From NCBI RefSeq assembly GCF_008638365.1, contig NZ_VWVU01000008.1, forward strand, positions 186,001 through 250,000: DNA of 64,000 nucleotides, given 5' to 3'. Positions 21,156 to 28,798 of the stretch are shown piece by piece; positions within the stretch are counted from its first letter, which is position 1; the number at the start of each line of letters is the position of its first letter. A program made the position numbers and the translations under genes. Below the pieces are notes generated by a model that did not search any database, was not told where the DNA came from, and saw only the letters and a list, made by a program, of their open reading frames with translations. Origin of the DNA: Nocardiopsis quinghaiensis. Lineage in GTDB: Bacteria > Actinomycetota > Actinomycetes > Streptosporangiales > Streptosporangiaceae.

Positions 21156-21205
21156 TCCCCTTGTGGGGGGACGGTACGGTGAACGACGACAAGGCGGGAT
21201 CTAAC

Positions 21206-21568
21206 GTGGCGGTACGGGCCATCCGTGGTGCGGTGCAGGTCGACGCGGACGAACGTGACCAGGTGCTGGAGGCCACGGCCGAACTGGTCTCGGAGGTGAT
21301 GCGGCGCAACGCGCTGGAGACCGACGACGTGATCAGCGTGCTGTTCACCGCCACCCCCGACCTGAAGAGCGAGTTTCCCGCGCTGGCCGCGCGCAAGCTC
21401 GGCTTCACCGACGTCCCGCTGATGTGCGCGACCGAGATCGCCGTCCCGCGCGCCCTGCCGCGTGTGGTGCGGCTCATGGCGCACGTGGAGACGGACCGGC
21501 CGCGCTCGGACCTGCAGCACGTCTACCTGCGCGGAGCCCAGGCCCTGCGGTTGGACATCGCGCAGTAG
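21206..21568 (+). CDS. aroH: Chorismate mutase, AroH type
   Basis: This monofunctional AroH-class chorismate mutase converts chorismate to prephenate for Phe and Tyr. The 120-residue protein shows the family pattern: RAIRGAVQVD at the N-terminus (active-site arginine), FTATPDLKSEFPALAARK, the VPLMCATE stretch, RVVRLMAHVET and the C-terminal HVYLRGA with the conserved tyrosine. GTG at 21206 is selected because the family starts a few residues before the RGA motif; GTG at 21179 is a possible longer start. It sits directly before tyrA, the next enzyme of the tyrosine branch. Confidence 0.88.
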   Translation: MAVRAIRGAVQVDADERDQVLEATAELVSEVMRRNALETDDVISVLFTATPDLKSEFPALAARKLGFTDVPLMCATEIAVPRALPRVVRLMAHVETDRPRSDLQHVYLRGAQALRLDIAQ

Positions 21569-21590
21569 GGCGGCACGGGCTCCCGGCCGG

Positions 21591-21624
21591 ACCGTAGGCT
21601 GGGAGCAACCGTAGGCTGGGAGCA
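21591..21624 (+). repeat. Perfect 17-bp tandem duplication before tyrA
   Basis: ACCGTAGGCTGGGAGCA occurs twice in immediate succession (21591-21607 and 21608-21624), starting 23 bases after the aroH stop and ending 27 bases before tyrA. Each copy contains TAGGCT, a -10-like hexamer, so the duplication may double a promoter element. Confidence 0.6.
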
Positions 21625-21651
21625 CGGGACACGGCGGAGGCGAAGAGAGCA

Positions 21652-22809
21652 GTGGGTAACACCAGCGGCGGGCGGGGGACCGGAGAGCAGCGGCCGTCGG
21701 TGCGCCGGGTGGCGGTGGTCGGGACCGGACTCATCGGGACGTCGGTGGCGCTCGCCCTGCGCTCCCGCGACGTCGACGTCGTCCTCTCGGATCCCGACAG
21801 CGCCTCTCTCCGCCTGGCCTGCGACCTGGGCGCCGGACGCCCTCTGGAGGATTCCGCCGACCCGTCCTCGGCCCCCGCGGACGTCGCGGTCATCGCGGCG
21901 CCGCCCGCCGTCATCCCCTCCGTCCTGCGCCGTGCGCAGGACCGGGGTCTGGCCCACGTGTACACGGACGTGGCCAGTGTGAAGGCGAGTGTGCTGGCCG
22001 AGGCCGAGCGGACCGGCTGTGACATGGCCACGTTCGTTCCCGGGCACCCGATGGGCGGCCGGGAGAAGCAGGGGCCCGGCGCCGCCCGCGCCGACCTGTT
22101 CCTGGGCCGTTCGTGGGCGCTGTGCCCCAGCGGCAAGGCCGACCCGCAGGCCGTCGCGGTGGTCGCCGAGCTCGCCCGTCTGTGCGGCGCGGACCCGACG
22201 GTGCTGGACGCCGGGGCGCACGACCGCGCGGTGGCGCTGGTCTCGCACGCTCCGCACGTGGCGTCCTCCGCGGTGGCGGCCCGGCTGGTCTCCGGCGACG
22301 GGGCGGCGCTGACCCTGGCGGGACAGGGAGTACGCGACGTCACCCGGGTGGCGGGCGGCGACCCCGCCATGTGGTCCGAGATCCTCACGCACAACGCCGC
22401 ACCGGTCGCGGAGGTGCTGCACGCGATGGCCGCCGACCTGGTGGCGACCGCCGACGCCCTGCGTGCGACGGCGGGACGGACGCCCGACCCCTCCGCGGAG
22501 GCACTGGCGCCGGTACGCGACCTGCTGGAGCGCGGACACTCCGGGCACGGCCGCATCCCCGGCAAGCACGGCACCGTCCACAGGCCCGACTACACGGTGA
22601 TCCCGGTGGTCATCCCCGACGAACCCGGTTCGCTGGGCCGCCTGTTCGCCGCCGCGGCGGAGGCCGGGGTCAACATCGAGGACGTGCGCATCGAGCACAC
22701 CCCCGGTCTGCCGCTGGGTGTGGCGCAGTTGTACGTGCTGCCCGTCGCCGTGGACACGCTCGCGCGGGCACTGGCCGCCGACGGCTGGTCGGTCCATCCC
22801 GGGGCGTGA
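21652..22809 (+). CDS. tyrA: Prephenate dehydrogenase with ACT domain
   Basis: TyrA oxidatively decarboxylates prephenate to 4-hydroxyphenylpyruvate. The 385-residue protein has an N-terminal NAD(P)-binding Rossmann motif, VAVVGTGLIGTSVALAL, and the catalytic region VPGHPMGGREKQGPGAA with its conserved histidine. A C-terminal ACT domain (about 305-380; YTVIPVVIPDEPGSLGRLF) probably senses tyrosine. The start is GTG at 21652 after an A/G-rich stretch. It follows aroH, so two consecutive steps of tyrosine synthesis are paired here. Confidence 0.92.
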   Translation: MGNTSGGRGTGEQRPSVRRVAVVGTGLIGTSVALALRSRDVDVVLSDPDSASLRLACDLGAGRPLEDSADPSSAPADVAVIAAPPAVIPSVLRRAQDRGLAHVYTDVASVKASVLAEAERTGCDMATFVPGHPMGGREKQGPGAARADLFLGRSWALCPSGKADPQAVAVVAELARLCGADPTVLDAGAHDRAVALVSHAPHVASSAVAARLVSGDGAALTLAGQGVRDVTRVAGGDPAMWSEILTHNAAPVAEVLHAMAADLVATADALRATAGRTPDPSAEALAPVRDLLERGHSGHGRIPGKHGTVHRPDYTVIPVVIPDEPGSLGRLFAAAAEAGVNIEDVRIEHTPGLPLGVAQLYVLPVAVDTLARALAADGWSVHPGA

Positions 22810-22903
22810 CCGCTCCCGCGTGGGGACGCGTGGTCCGCCGCGCACCGGGCCACCGGTAGGGTTGGGCGTCGGCAACAGTGGCAGTGAGCGGGAGTCAACG
22901 GCA

Positions 22904-23599
22904 GTGAGCACGCAGGACAGCACCGAGGGCATCGTCATCGCGATCGACGGTCCTTCCGGGTCGGGCAAGTCGAGCACCTCCCGGGGTGTGGCCAAGGTGC
23001 GGAACCTGCGTTACCTCGACACCGGCGCCATGTACCGGGCGCTCACCTGGTGGATGCTGTCCCACGAGGTGAACGTCAACGACGCCGAGGCCGTGGCCGC
23101 CCTCGCCGAACGCCCCGTCATCGCCATGGGCACCGACCCGAACGCCCCCACGGTGACCGTGGACGGCCGTGACGTGGCCGCCGAGATCCGCGACAGGGAC
23201 GTCACCACCAACGTCAGCGCGGTCTCGGCCGTGCCCGAGGTGCGTGAGCGCATGGTCCGCTCCCAGCGTGAGATCATCGCCGCCGCCAGGGCCGGGAGCG
23301 CGGGTATCGTGGTGGAGGGCCGCGACATCACCACCGTCGTCGCCCCCGACGCCCCGGTCAGGCTGTTCCTGACCGCCAGCGCCGAGACACGTGCCCAACG
23401 GCGCAGCGAGGAAGTCCGTACCAGCGACGTCGCCGCCACCCAGGCCGACCTGGCCCGACGTGACGAGCTGGACTCCAGCCGGGCACACTCGCCGCTCAGG
23501 CAGACCGCCGACGCCATCGAGCTCGACACCACCGGACTGACCCTGGACGAGGTCATCGCCCTGGTCTCCAAGCTGGCCGACGAGGCCCGCGACCGGTAG
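22904..23599 (+). CDS. cmk: Cytidylate kinase
   Basis: Cmk phosphorylates CMP and dCMP. The 231-residue protein begins with the P-loop [12 protein letters not shown], keeps the family motif [12 protein letters not shown], and has the NMP-binding insert and the [20 protein letters not shown] stretch with a lid arginine cluster (ETRAQRR). GTG at 22904 is preferred since the family begins a few residues before the P-loop and GGGAG lies upstream. It is followed by the der gene, an order seen in many bacteria. Confidence 0.94.
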   Translation: MSTQDSTEGIVIAIDGPSGSGKSSTSRGVAKVRNLRYLDTGAMYRALTWWMLSHEVNVNDAEAVAALAERPVIAMGTDPNAPTVTVDGRDVAAEIRDRDVTTNVSAVSAVPEVRERMVRSQREIIAAARAGSAGIVVEGRDITTVVAPDAPVRLFLTASAETRAQRRSEEVRTSDVAATQADLARRDELDSSRAHSPLRQTADAIELDTTGLTLDEVIALVSKLADEARDR

Positions 23600-23647
23600 C
23601 ACCGGCCACACCGGCCGACAACAGCCCCTTTCGGGGAACACACGGAC

Positions 23648-23701
23648 GGCCGCGGGGGTTCTTCCCCGTGGCCAGTACACACGGGCGCCGTCGGCGCCCG
23701 T
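23648..23701 (+). terminator. Two hairpins between cmk and der
   Basis: GGCCGCGGGG (23648-23657) pairs with CCCCGTGGCC (23664-23673) through one G-U wobble, with loop GTTCTT. A second perfect hairpin, ACGGGCGCC (23681-23689) with GGCGCCCGT (23693-23701), follows and is succeeded by TTCTCC. They lie in the 203-base gap before der and may act as terminator or leader attenuator. Confidence 0.5.
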
Positions 23702-23802
23702 TCTCCGACCTGCGCGCCCCGGGGCCACCGGGGCGGGTCGACCATACGCATCCTCGCGGCACGCATCCTGGGCGCGCGAGGACGAAGAACCGGGAGCAGT
23801 AC

Positions 23803-25239
23803 ATGAGTGACTTCGACATCCTTGACGTCGGCCATGAGGGCGCCGACGCCGCCGAGCCCGCGGCCCTCCCCGTGGTGGCCGTGGTCGGCCGCCCCAACGT
23901 GGGCAAGTCCAGCCTGGTCAACCGCATCATCGGCCGTCGCGAGGCCGTGGTGGAGGACGTGCCGGGTGTGACCCGTGACCGGGTCGCCTACGACGCCCAG
24001 TGGCAGAACGCCAAGTTCACCCTGGTGGACACCGGCGGCTGGGAGAGCAACCTCAGCGGCCTGGCCGCCATGGTCGCCCGACAGGCCGAGTACGCCGCGC
24101 AGACCGCCGACGTCATCCTGTTCGTGGTGGACGCGACGGTCGGCGTGACCGACGCCGACGCCGCCGTCACCCGTGTGCTGCGCTCGACCAAGCGCCCCGT
24201 GGTGCTGGCCGCCAACAAGGTCGACGGCAGCAAGCAGGAGGCCGACGCGCTCGACCTGTGGCAGCTGGGTGTGGGCGAGCCGTACCCGATCAGCGCCCTG
24301 CACGGCCGGGGCACCGGCGACCTGCTGGACGCGCTCGTGGCGGAGTTCCCCGAGCAGCCCATCGGGGAGGACGACGACGAGGGCGAGGACGGCCCGCCCC
24401 GCATCGCGCTGCTGGGCCGCCCCAACGTGGGCAAGTCCAGCCTGCTCAACCGGCTGGCCGACGAGGACCGTGTGGTCGTGGACGCGGTGGCGGGTACGAC
24501 CCGCGACGCGGTGGACGAGCTGGTCGAGCTGGGCGGCAGGACCTGGAAGTTCATCGACACCGCCGGTATCCGCCGCCGGTTCCGCGCCCTGCAGGGGGCC
24601 GACTACTACGCCACCATGCGCACCGGGACCGCCCTGGAGCGGGCCGAGATCGCCGTGGTGCTGATGGACGTCAGCGAGCCCCTCGCCGAGCAGGACATCC
24701 GGATCGTCGAGCAGGTGCTGGAGGCCGGCCGCGGCCTGGTCCTGGCCTTCAACAAGTGGGACGTCCTGGACGATGAGCGCCGGGTCTACCTGGAGAAGGA
24801 GATCGACCGCCAGCTGTCGCGGGTCGCCTGGGCCCCGCGTGTGAACGTCTCGGCCAAGACCGGGCGCCACATGGAGAAGCTGGTCCCGGCGATCGAGACC
24901 AGCCTGAGCGGGTGGAACCAGCGCATCCCGACCGGACAGCTCAACAACTGGCTCAAGGAGCTGGTGGCCGCGACCCCGCCGCCGGTGCGCGGCGGCAAGC
25001 AGCCCAAGATCCTGTTCGCGACGCAGGCGGGTGCGCGTCCGCCGCACTTCGTCCTGTTCACCACCGGGTTCCTGGAGGACAACTACCGCCGCTTCATCGA
25101 GCGGCGCCTGCGGGAGGACTTCGGTTTCGAGGGCTCCCCGGTGCACATCAGCATGCGGATCCGCGAGAAGAGGGCCGGTGCTCCGGGCCGCGCCTCCAGG
25201 GGCAGCGTGCGTCCCGACCGCAAACAGCGCCGCCGCTGA
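23803..25239 (+). CDS. der: Ribosome biogenesis GTPase Der (EngA)
   Basis: Der is a tandem-GTPase needed for 50S assembly. The 478-residue protein contains two G domains, each with GRPNVGKSS at its G1 position (about residues 28-36 and 205-213). NKVD and NKWD serve as G4 motifs, and a C-terminal KH-like domain is followed by a basic tail. ATG at 23803 is preceded by GGGAGC and gives the usual length; the in-frame region upstream has no family similarity. The stop is 23 bases from the 61-bp inverted repeat. Confidence 0.95.
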   Translation: MSDFDILDVGHEGADAAEPAALPVVAVVGRPNVGKSSLVNRIIGRREAVVEDVPGVTRDRVAYDAQWQNAKFTLVDTGGWESNLSGLAAMVARQAEYAAQTADVILFVVDATVGVTDADAAVTRVLRSTKRPVVLAANKVDGSKQEADALDLWQLGVGEPYPISALHGRGTGDLLDALVAEFPEQPIGEDDDEGEDGPPRIALLGRPNVGKSSLLNRLADEDRVVVDAVAGTTRDAVDELVELGGRTWKFIDTAGIRRRFRALQGADYYATMRTGTALERAEIAVVLMDVSEPLAEQDIRIVEQVLEAGRGLVLAFNKWDVLDDERRVYLEKEIDRQLSRVAWAPRVNVSAKTGRHMEKLVPAIETSLSGWNQRIPTGQLNNWLKELVAATPPPVRGGKQPKILFATQAGARPPHFVLFTTGFLEDNYRRFIERRLREDFGFEGSPVHISMRIREKRAGAPGRASRGSVRPDRKQRRR

Positions 25240-25262
25240 TGCGCTGACCGGGACCTTCACCG

Positions 25263-25323
25263 GATGATCTTGCCCGTGCTGGCGTTGTCGAAGGCCGACA
25301 CCGCCTCTACGGGCAAGATCATC
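25263..25323. repeat. 61-bp inverted-repeat element, copy 1
   Basis: Perfect 15-bp arms GATGATCTTGCCCGT (25263-25277) and ACGGGCAAGATCATC (25309-25323) flank a 31-base centre, which can itself pair (GGCGTTGTCG with CGACACCGCC, one mismatch). The element lies 23 bases after der and 30 bases before the DUF523 gene. A second copy of identical length and identical 13-base ends is at 50371-50431. Confidence 0.85.
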
Positions 25324-25353
25324 GCTGGTGGGAACGGGCGAGAGGGGGGAGCC

Positions 25354-25851
25354 ATGCGCAAGGTGCTGGTCAGCGCCTGCCTCATGGGGCGCAGGGTCCG
25401 CTACGACGGACGCGCCAAGACGGTCGAGGACGACGCGGTCGACCGCTGGCGCGAGGAGGGGCGCCTCGTGGTGCACTGCCCGGAGGTCGCGGGCGGCCTG
25501 CCGGTGCCCCGCCCGCCCGCCGAGATCGAGCCCGGCGCCACCGCCGCCGAGGTGCTCGCGGGACGGGCGCGCATCCTCACCCCCGACGGGCGGGACGTGA
25601 CCGGCCACTTCGTGGACGGCGCCCGCGCGGCGCTGGCCACCGCCCGGACGCACGGTGTGGGCGTGGCCGTGCTCAAGGAGTCGAGCCCGTCCTGCGGACT
25701 GCACCAGGTCTACGACGGGACCTTCGCCGGGCGCAGAACGCCCGGCGAGGGGGTCACCGCGCGGCTGCTCCGGGAGAACGGCGTCGCCGTCTTCACCGAG
25801 AACGAGATCGCGCGGGCCGCCGCGTGCCTGCGCGAACTGGAGCGTGCCTGA
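25354..25851 (+). CDS. DUF523 family protein
   Basis: The 165-residue product matches the DUF523 pattern: N-terminal VLVSACLMGRRVRYDG, then VHCPEVAGGLPVPRPPAEI, and SSPSCGLHQVYDGTF. Cysteines at SAC, HCPE and SCG could bind a metal or cofactor. The biochemical role is not established. The true start is ATG at 25354 after GAGGGGGGA; the upstream open frame runs through the inverted repeat and is not likely to be translated. Confidence 0.85.
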   Translation: MRKVLVSACLMGRRVRYDGRAKTVEDDAVDRWREEGRLVVHCPEVAGGLPVPRPPAEIEPGATAAEVLAGRARILTPDGRDVTGHFVDGARAALATARTHGVGVAVLKESSPSCGLHQVYDGTFAGRRTPGEGVTARLLRENGVAVFTENEIARAAACLRELERA

Positions 25852-25860
25852 GGGGTGTCA

Positions 25861-25880
25861 CCGGGGCCCGTCCGCCCCGG
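25861..25880. terminator. Hairpin between convergent genes
   Basis: CCGGGGC (25861-25867) and GCCCCGG (25874-25880) form a perfect 7-bp stem between the convergent DUF523 and RibD-like genes, so it could serve both strands. Confidence 0.45.
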
Positions 25881-25900
25881 CGGCGTCCCCGCTCCCCGTG

Positions 25901-26440
25901 TCAGGGGCGGACGACCTCGTACCTTGCGCAGGCGAAGTCACCGGCACGGCGCACGTCCACCACCCTCAGGTCCACGCGCCCGGCCAGCAGCGGCGCCCCC
26001 GAGCCCAGGGTGACCGGGGCGATCGACACGACCACCTCGTCGAGCAGCCCGAGCCGGGCCAGGTCCGCGGCGATCCCGCCACCGCCGACCAGCCACACGT
26101 CGCGTCCGCCGGCCGCCTCGACCGCCTCCGCGTGCAGGTCGCGCAGTTCCTGGTCGGTGTCCGCGCTGGCGAAGCGGACGTCGCCCTCCATGCGCGGCAG
26201 TTTCCGGTGGGTGAGCACCCAGGAGGGCACCTCGTAGGGCCAGGCCTCGACCCCCTCATGTCCGAGGAGCCACTCGTAGGTGCCCGCGCCGCACACGACC
26301 GCGCCCGCCTTCCGGATGAAGTCCTCGGTGTCCTTCAGGGCATCGCCCCCGTCGGCGGAGAAGAGCCACTCCAGGGAGTGGTCCTCGGTGGCGATGAAGC
26401 CGTCCAGGCTCGTCGCGGTGTTGTATACCGTCCTGCTCAC
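25901..26440 (-). CDS. RibD C-terminal/dihydrofolate-reductase-like protein
   Basis: The 179-residue product belongs to the RibD_C/DHFR-like reductases. Visible marks are TATSLDGFIATED at the N-terminus, a GAGTYEWLLGHEG segment, and the NADPH-binding VWLVGGGGIAADLARLGLLDEV. Such stand-alone proteins often act as NADPH-dependent reductases of unknown substrate. The start is GTG at 26440, with GGAGGT five bases before it, and it overlaps the upstream regulator's stop as GTGA, so the two are co-translated. Confidence 0.85.
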   Translation of the reverse strand: MSRTVYNTATSLDGFIATEDHSLEWLFSADGGDALKDTEDFIRKAGAVVCGAGTYEWLLGHEGVEAWPYEVPSWVLTHRKLPRMEGDVRFASADTDQELRDLHAEAVEAAGGRDVWLVGGGGIAADLARLGLLDEVVVSIAPVTLGSGAPLLAGRVDLRVVDVRRAGDFACARYEVVRP

Positions 26441-27369
26441 TGTGTACCTCCGTCGTGGTGCCGGTCCTGCAGCCATTCGATGGGATCTCCGTGGTCCACC
26501 TCCAGGCCCTCCGCGCGCAGCATGTGGCGGACGAGCTGTCTGCGGTGCGCGGAGTAGGTCAGTACGTGCGCGACGACGCTGCCGAGGACGAAGCTCTCGG
26601 GCGGGTCGCACAGGGCGTCGATCAGCCGATCGCCCCAGGCGCCGCGGCGCCCGATGCCGTCGACCGTGGTGATCCAGCGCGCACCGACGCGGGTGTGCCG
26701 TTCGAGCAGGCCCCCGGTGTCGTCCGCGCCCGGTTCGGGAAGGTCGGCCCCGTCGATCGAGGCGAGCCACACCTCCTTGGCCCGGACCAGGCGGTCGAGC
26801 ACGGCGGCGACCGACTCCTCGGGCCCGTCCCACCCCAGGACGGTCAGCCCGGGTGCCCGCACCCGCCGGTAGGCCTCCTCGGAGAGCCCCTCGGCCAGGC
26901 GGATCAGGTGCGCGGTGTCGTCCACGTCGTGGTGGATCTGGAGGGCGGTCAGGTCCATTCCGGGCCGGTCCTCGGGTTTCTCCTCGATCCACAGGTGGAT
27001 CGGCGGATGGAAGTGGATGCCGTTGGGCGCGGACAGCCAGGTGCCGCTGCCCGGCGTCGTTGAGCTGGGCGGACGCCCGAAGGCGCGTCCGAAGGCGCGC
27101 GTGAACCCCTCGACCGACGCGTATCCGGCCGCGAAGGCGGCGTCGGTCACGCTGCTGCCCTGGCCGATCTGCCAGGCCGCGCGCTCCAGGAGCACCCGGC
27201 GGCGCAGCGCGACCGGGGGCTCCCCGGTGTCACGGGTCAGTCTGCGGGTGAAGTGGAACGGCGAGGTGAAGGCGTGCCCCGCCATGTCGGCGAGGCGGGT
27301 GTTCTCCTCGTCCAGGACCGCGTCGAGCAGTTCGCGCAGGCGGTCCCGTCCCGGGGTGGGCTCGGTCAT
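26437..27369 (-). CDS. AraC-type regulator fused to DinB-like domain
   Basis: The 310-residue protein starts with an AraC-type helix-turn-helix pair (about 8-105; FHFTRRLTRDTGEPPVALRRR then AGYASVEGFTRAFGRAFG). Its C-terminal half (about 140-305) looks like a DinB/mycothiol-dependent four-helix domain (LEGLSEEAYRRVR, VLDRLVRAKEVWLA, HVLTYSAHRRQLVRHML). AraC-DinB fusions are known in actinomycetes; ligand unknown. ATG at 27369. It forms an operon with the RibD-like gene and may regulate it. Confidence 0.85.
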   Translation of the reverse strand: MTEPTPGRDRLRELLDAVLDEENTRLADMAGHAFTSPFHFTRRLTRDTGEPPVALRRRVLLERAAWQIGQGSSVTDAAFAAGYASVEGFTRAFGRAFGRPPSSTTPGSGTWLSAPNGIHFHPPIHLWIEEKPEDRPGMDLTALQIHHDVDDTAHLIRLAEGLSEEAYRRVRAPGLTVLGWDGPEESVAAVLDRLVRAKEVWLASIDGADLPEPGADDTGGLLERHTRVGARWITTVDGIGRRGAWGDRLIDALCDPPESFVLGSVVAHVLTYSAHRRQLVRHMLRAEGLEVDHGDPIEWLQDRHHDGGTQ

Positions 27370-27430
27370 GCGACCAGTATGTTCGCCGGGAGGGCGCGGG
27401 CGCCTGACCGATCTTGCCCACCCTGGAGAG

Positions 27431-27497
27431 CCGCCGCTCCGTCGGAGGGCGTCCTCCGACGGAGCGGCGGTCGGGAGGGAGGGGTACTCCCTCCCGA
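27431..27497. terminator. Pair of long perfect hairpins
   Basis: An 18-bp perfect stem (27431-27448 with 27453-27470, loop GCGT) is followed at once by a 10-bp perfect stem, TCGGGAGGGA (27471-27480) with TCCCTCCCGA (27488-27497). They lie just after the end of the broken genes on the - strand and upstream of the AraC gene, so they separate the decayed unit from the intact one. Confidence 0.75.
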
Positions 27498-27499
27498 CC

Positions 27500-28329
27500 T
27501 CAGGCGAGGGCGCCGAGCCGGGCACCGACCTGCGGGTCCTCGCGCTCGGCCGACCAGCCCTCCGCCGCCAGCCGCCGTACCAGTGGCTGGGCACGGGGCG
27601 TGGCCACGGTGATCTCCACGGACAGGACGTTCCCGTCGGGGGAGGGGACCACGTCCCGGCCTTGAAGGTGTTGCCGTGCATGGGGTCGCACCCCCAGGCC
27701 ACCCGCGCACCTGAGGCGGTGACCTTCTCCACCAGCGCGGGCAGTCCGCCGGTACGCGAATCGGTGCGGGTCAGCGCTGTCTCGTAGTCCAGCAGCAACG
27801 CCTCGTGCGAGGAGTGGAACTCGGTGGTCCTGAGCTCCTCGGCGCAGGTGACCCCGCACGCCCTCATGAACGCCAACGCGTTGTCGATCCCCCTGGCCAC
27901 GCTCTCGTAGCGCCGGCCGGAGGGGGAGTCACGCACGAAGTCCCGGTTCCAGGCGTGCACCTGGGTGAGATCGGCGTAGCCGCCGGTGGTGAAGGCGCGC
28001 ACCAGGTTCAGGGCGGCGGCGGAGGCGTGGTAGGCGCGCTTGAGCCGTTCGGGATCCGGGCGCCGGGCCTCCTCCGTGAACGCCCTGCCGTTGACGGCGT
28101 CCCCCGGCAGGAGGGAAGGGTCACCCCGTCGAGGGTCTCGGCGCAGTCGCCGCCCTGGAGGAGGAACGCCTCGCCCCGGGCCACGGAGCCCAGGTGTTCC
28201 CTGAGCTGGTCGCACTCCCCGGCGAAGACCAGGGGCGGGTAGGAGGAGAGTTCCGCGACCGTGTCGGCCGGGGTCGGGCCAGTCGGGCTGTTGGGCGGCG
28301 GGGAGGAAGCGCCAGTCGTCCAGGGCGGC
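27500..28329 (-). pseudogene. Class II DAHP synthase remnant with deletions and frameshifts
   Basis: Pieces of class II 3-deoxy-D-arabino-heptulosonate-7-phosphate synthase lie in order but in changing frames: LPAAQQPDWPDP, then AELSSYPPLVFAGECDQLR and FLLQGGDCAETLDGVTLP, then NGRAFTEEARRPDPERLKR, EFHSSHEALLLDYETALT and CDPMHGNTFK. Compared with the family, about 70 residues are missing after GGDCAET and about 90 between DSRTG and PALVEKVTASGA. The C-terminus after CDPMHGNTF is replaced by an unrelated segment ending ...GARLGALA. Frameshifts are visible near 28277 and 28100. It cannot make a working enzyme. It is a typical secondary-metabolism paralogue (PhzC-like). Confidence 0.85.
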
Positions 28330-28472
28330 CGTGCTCCGGGCCGCCTCCGCGTTGGAGTGGTAGCTGATCGCCACCGTCGCGCCGTCCTCGGCCAGGCGCA
28401 GGGCGATCGCCGCCCCGATCCCCGGCCGCCACCAGTCACCAGTGCCCGCTTTCCCTCAAGGACGCCGCTCAT
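28330..28472 (-). pseudogene. Short-chain dehydrogenase N-terminal fragment
   Basis: MSGVLEGKRALVTGGG followed, after a one-base deletion near 28425, by a frame reading AIALRLAEDGATVAISYHSN: the Rossmann nucleotide-binding start of an SDR. It runs directly into the DAHP synthase remnant after about 45 residues, so most of the gene (including the catalytic YxxxK) is gone. Confidence 0.75.
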
Positions 28473-28620
28473 GCCGTACTCTCCCGTTCCGCGACTCGTT
28501 CCCGGAGACCTTCACCGTGTACACGTCGCCGTTGAGCCACACGGTGTCTCCCTCCCCGCAGGGCCGGTACAGGACCTCCGGTTCCGGAACGGGGGTCCTC
28601 AACCTCTCGGGCACGCTCAT
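28456..28620 (-). pseudogene. Cupin N-terminal fragment
   Basis: A 54-codon frame beginning MSVPERLRTPVPEP and containing GDTVWLNGDVYTVKVSG matches the beginning of quercetinase-like cupins, which normally exceed 130 residues. The metal-binding histidine motif is absent because the frame is cut by the SDR fragment, whose ATG overlaps its end. It is a truncated gene. Confidence 0.6.
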
Positions 28621-28622
28621 AC

Positions 28623-28741
28623 GGGGGCTCCCCGGCGGCCAGGTCGGTCATCGGGTGGTGGTGGGGCATGTCGAGGAAAGGGGCTCCGAGCTTGGAGTTG
28701 ACCTCGGAGAGTAAGACGACGCGTGCGGTCCCGAGCACCAC
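28623..28741 (-). pseudogene. Unidentified truncated gene start
   Basis: AAGGAGG just upstream of GTG codons at 28741 indicates a real translation start. About 38 plausible codons follow (ARVVLLSEVNSKLGAPFLDM, then HHHPMTDLAAGE) before the frame enters the cupin fragment and becomes arginine-rich. I do not recognise the family. It looks like the 5' end of a deleted gene. Confidence 0.4.
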
Positions 28742-28798
28742 CGCCTCCTTGTTCTTGGAGTTCGGGGTCCGGTTCGGCGGGTCGGGCGTCGTGCGGGA

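Noticed and set aside
19373-21625. 750-codon open frame on the - strand opposite scpB, rluB and aroH
   Set aside because: It is a shadow of GC-rich codon use and of the arginine/glycine repeats; the translation is low-complexity V/A/T, and the + strand genes have clear homology.
27410-27419. GATCTTGCCC, like one arm of the 61-bp inverted repeat
   Set aside because: The flanking bases differ and there is no matching right arm nearby, so it is not counted as a third copy.
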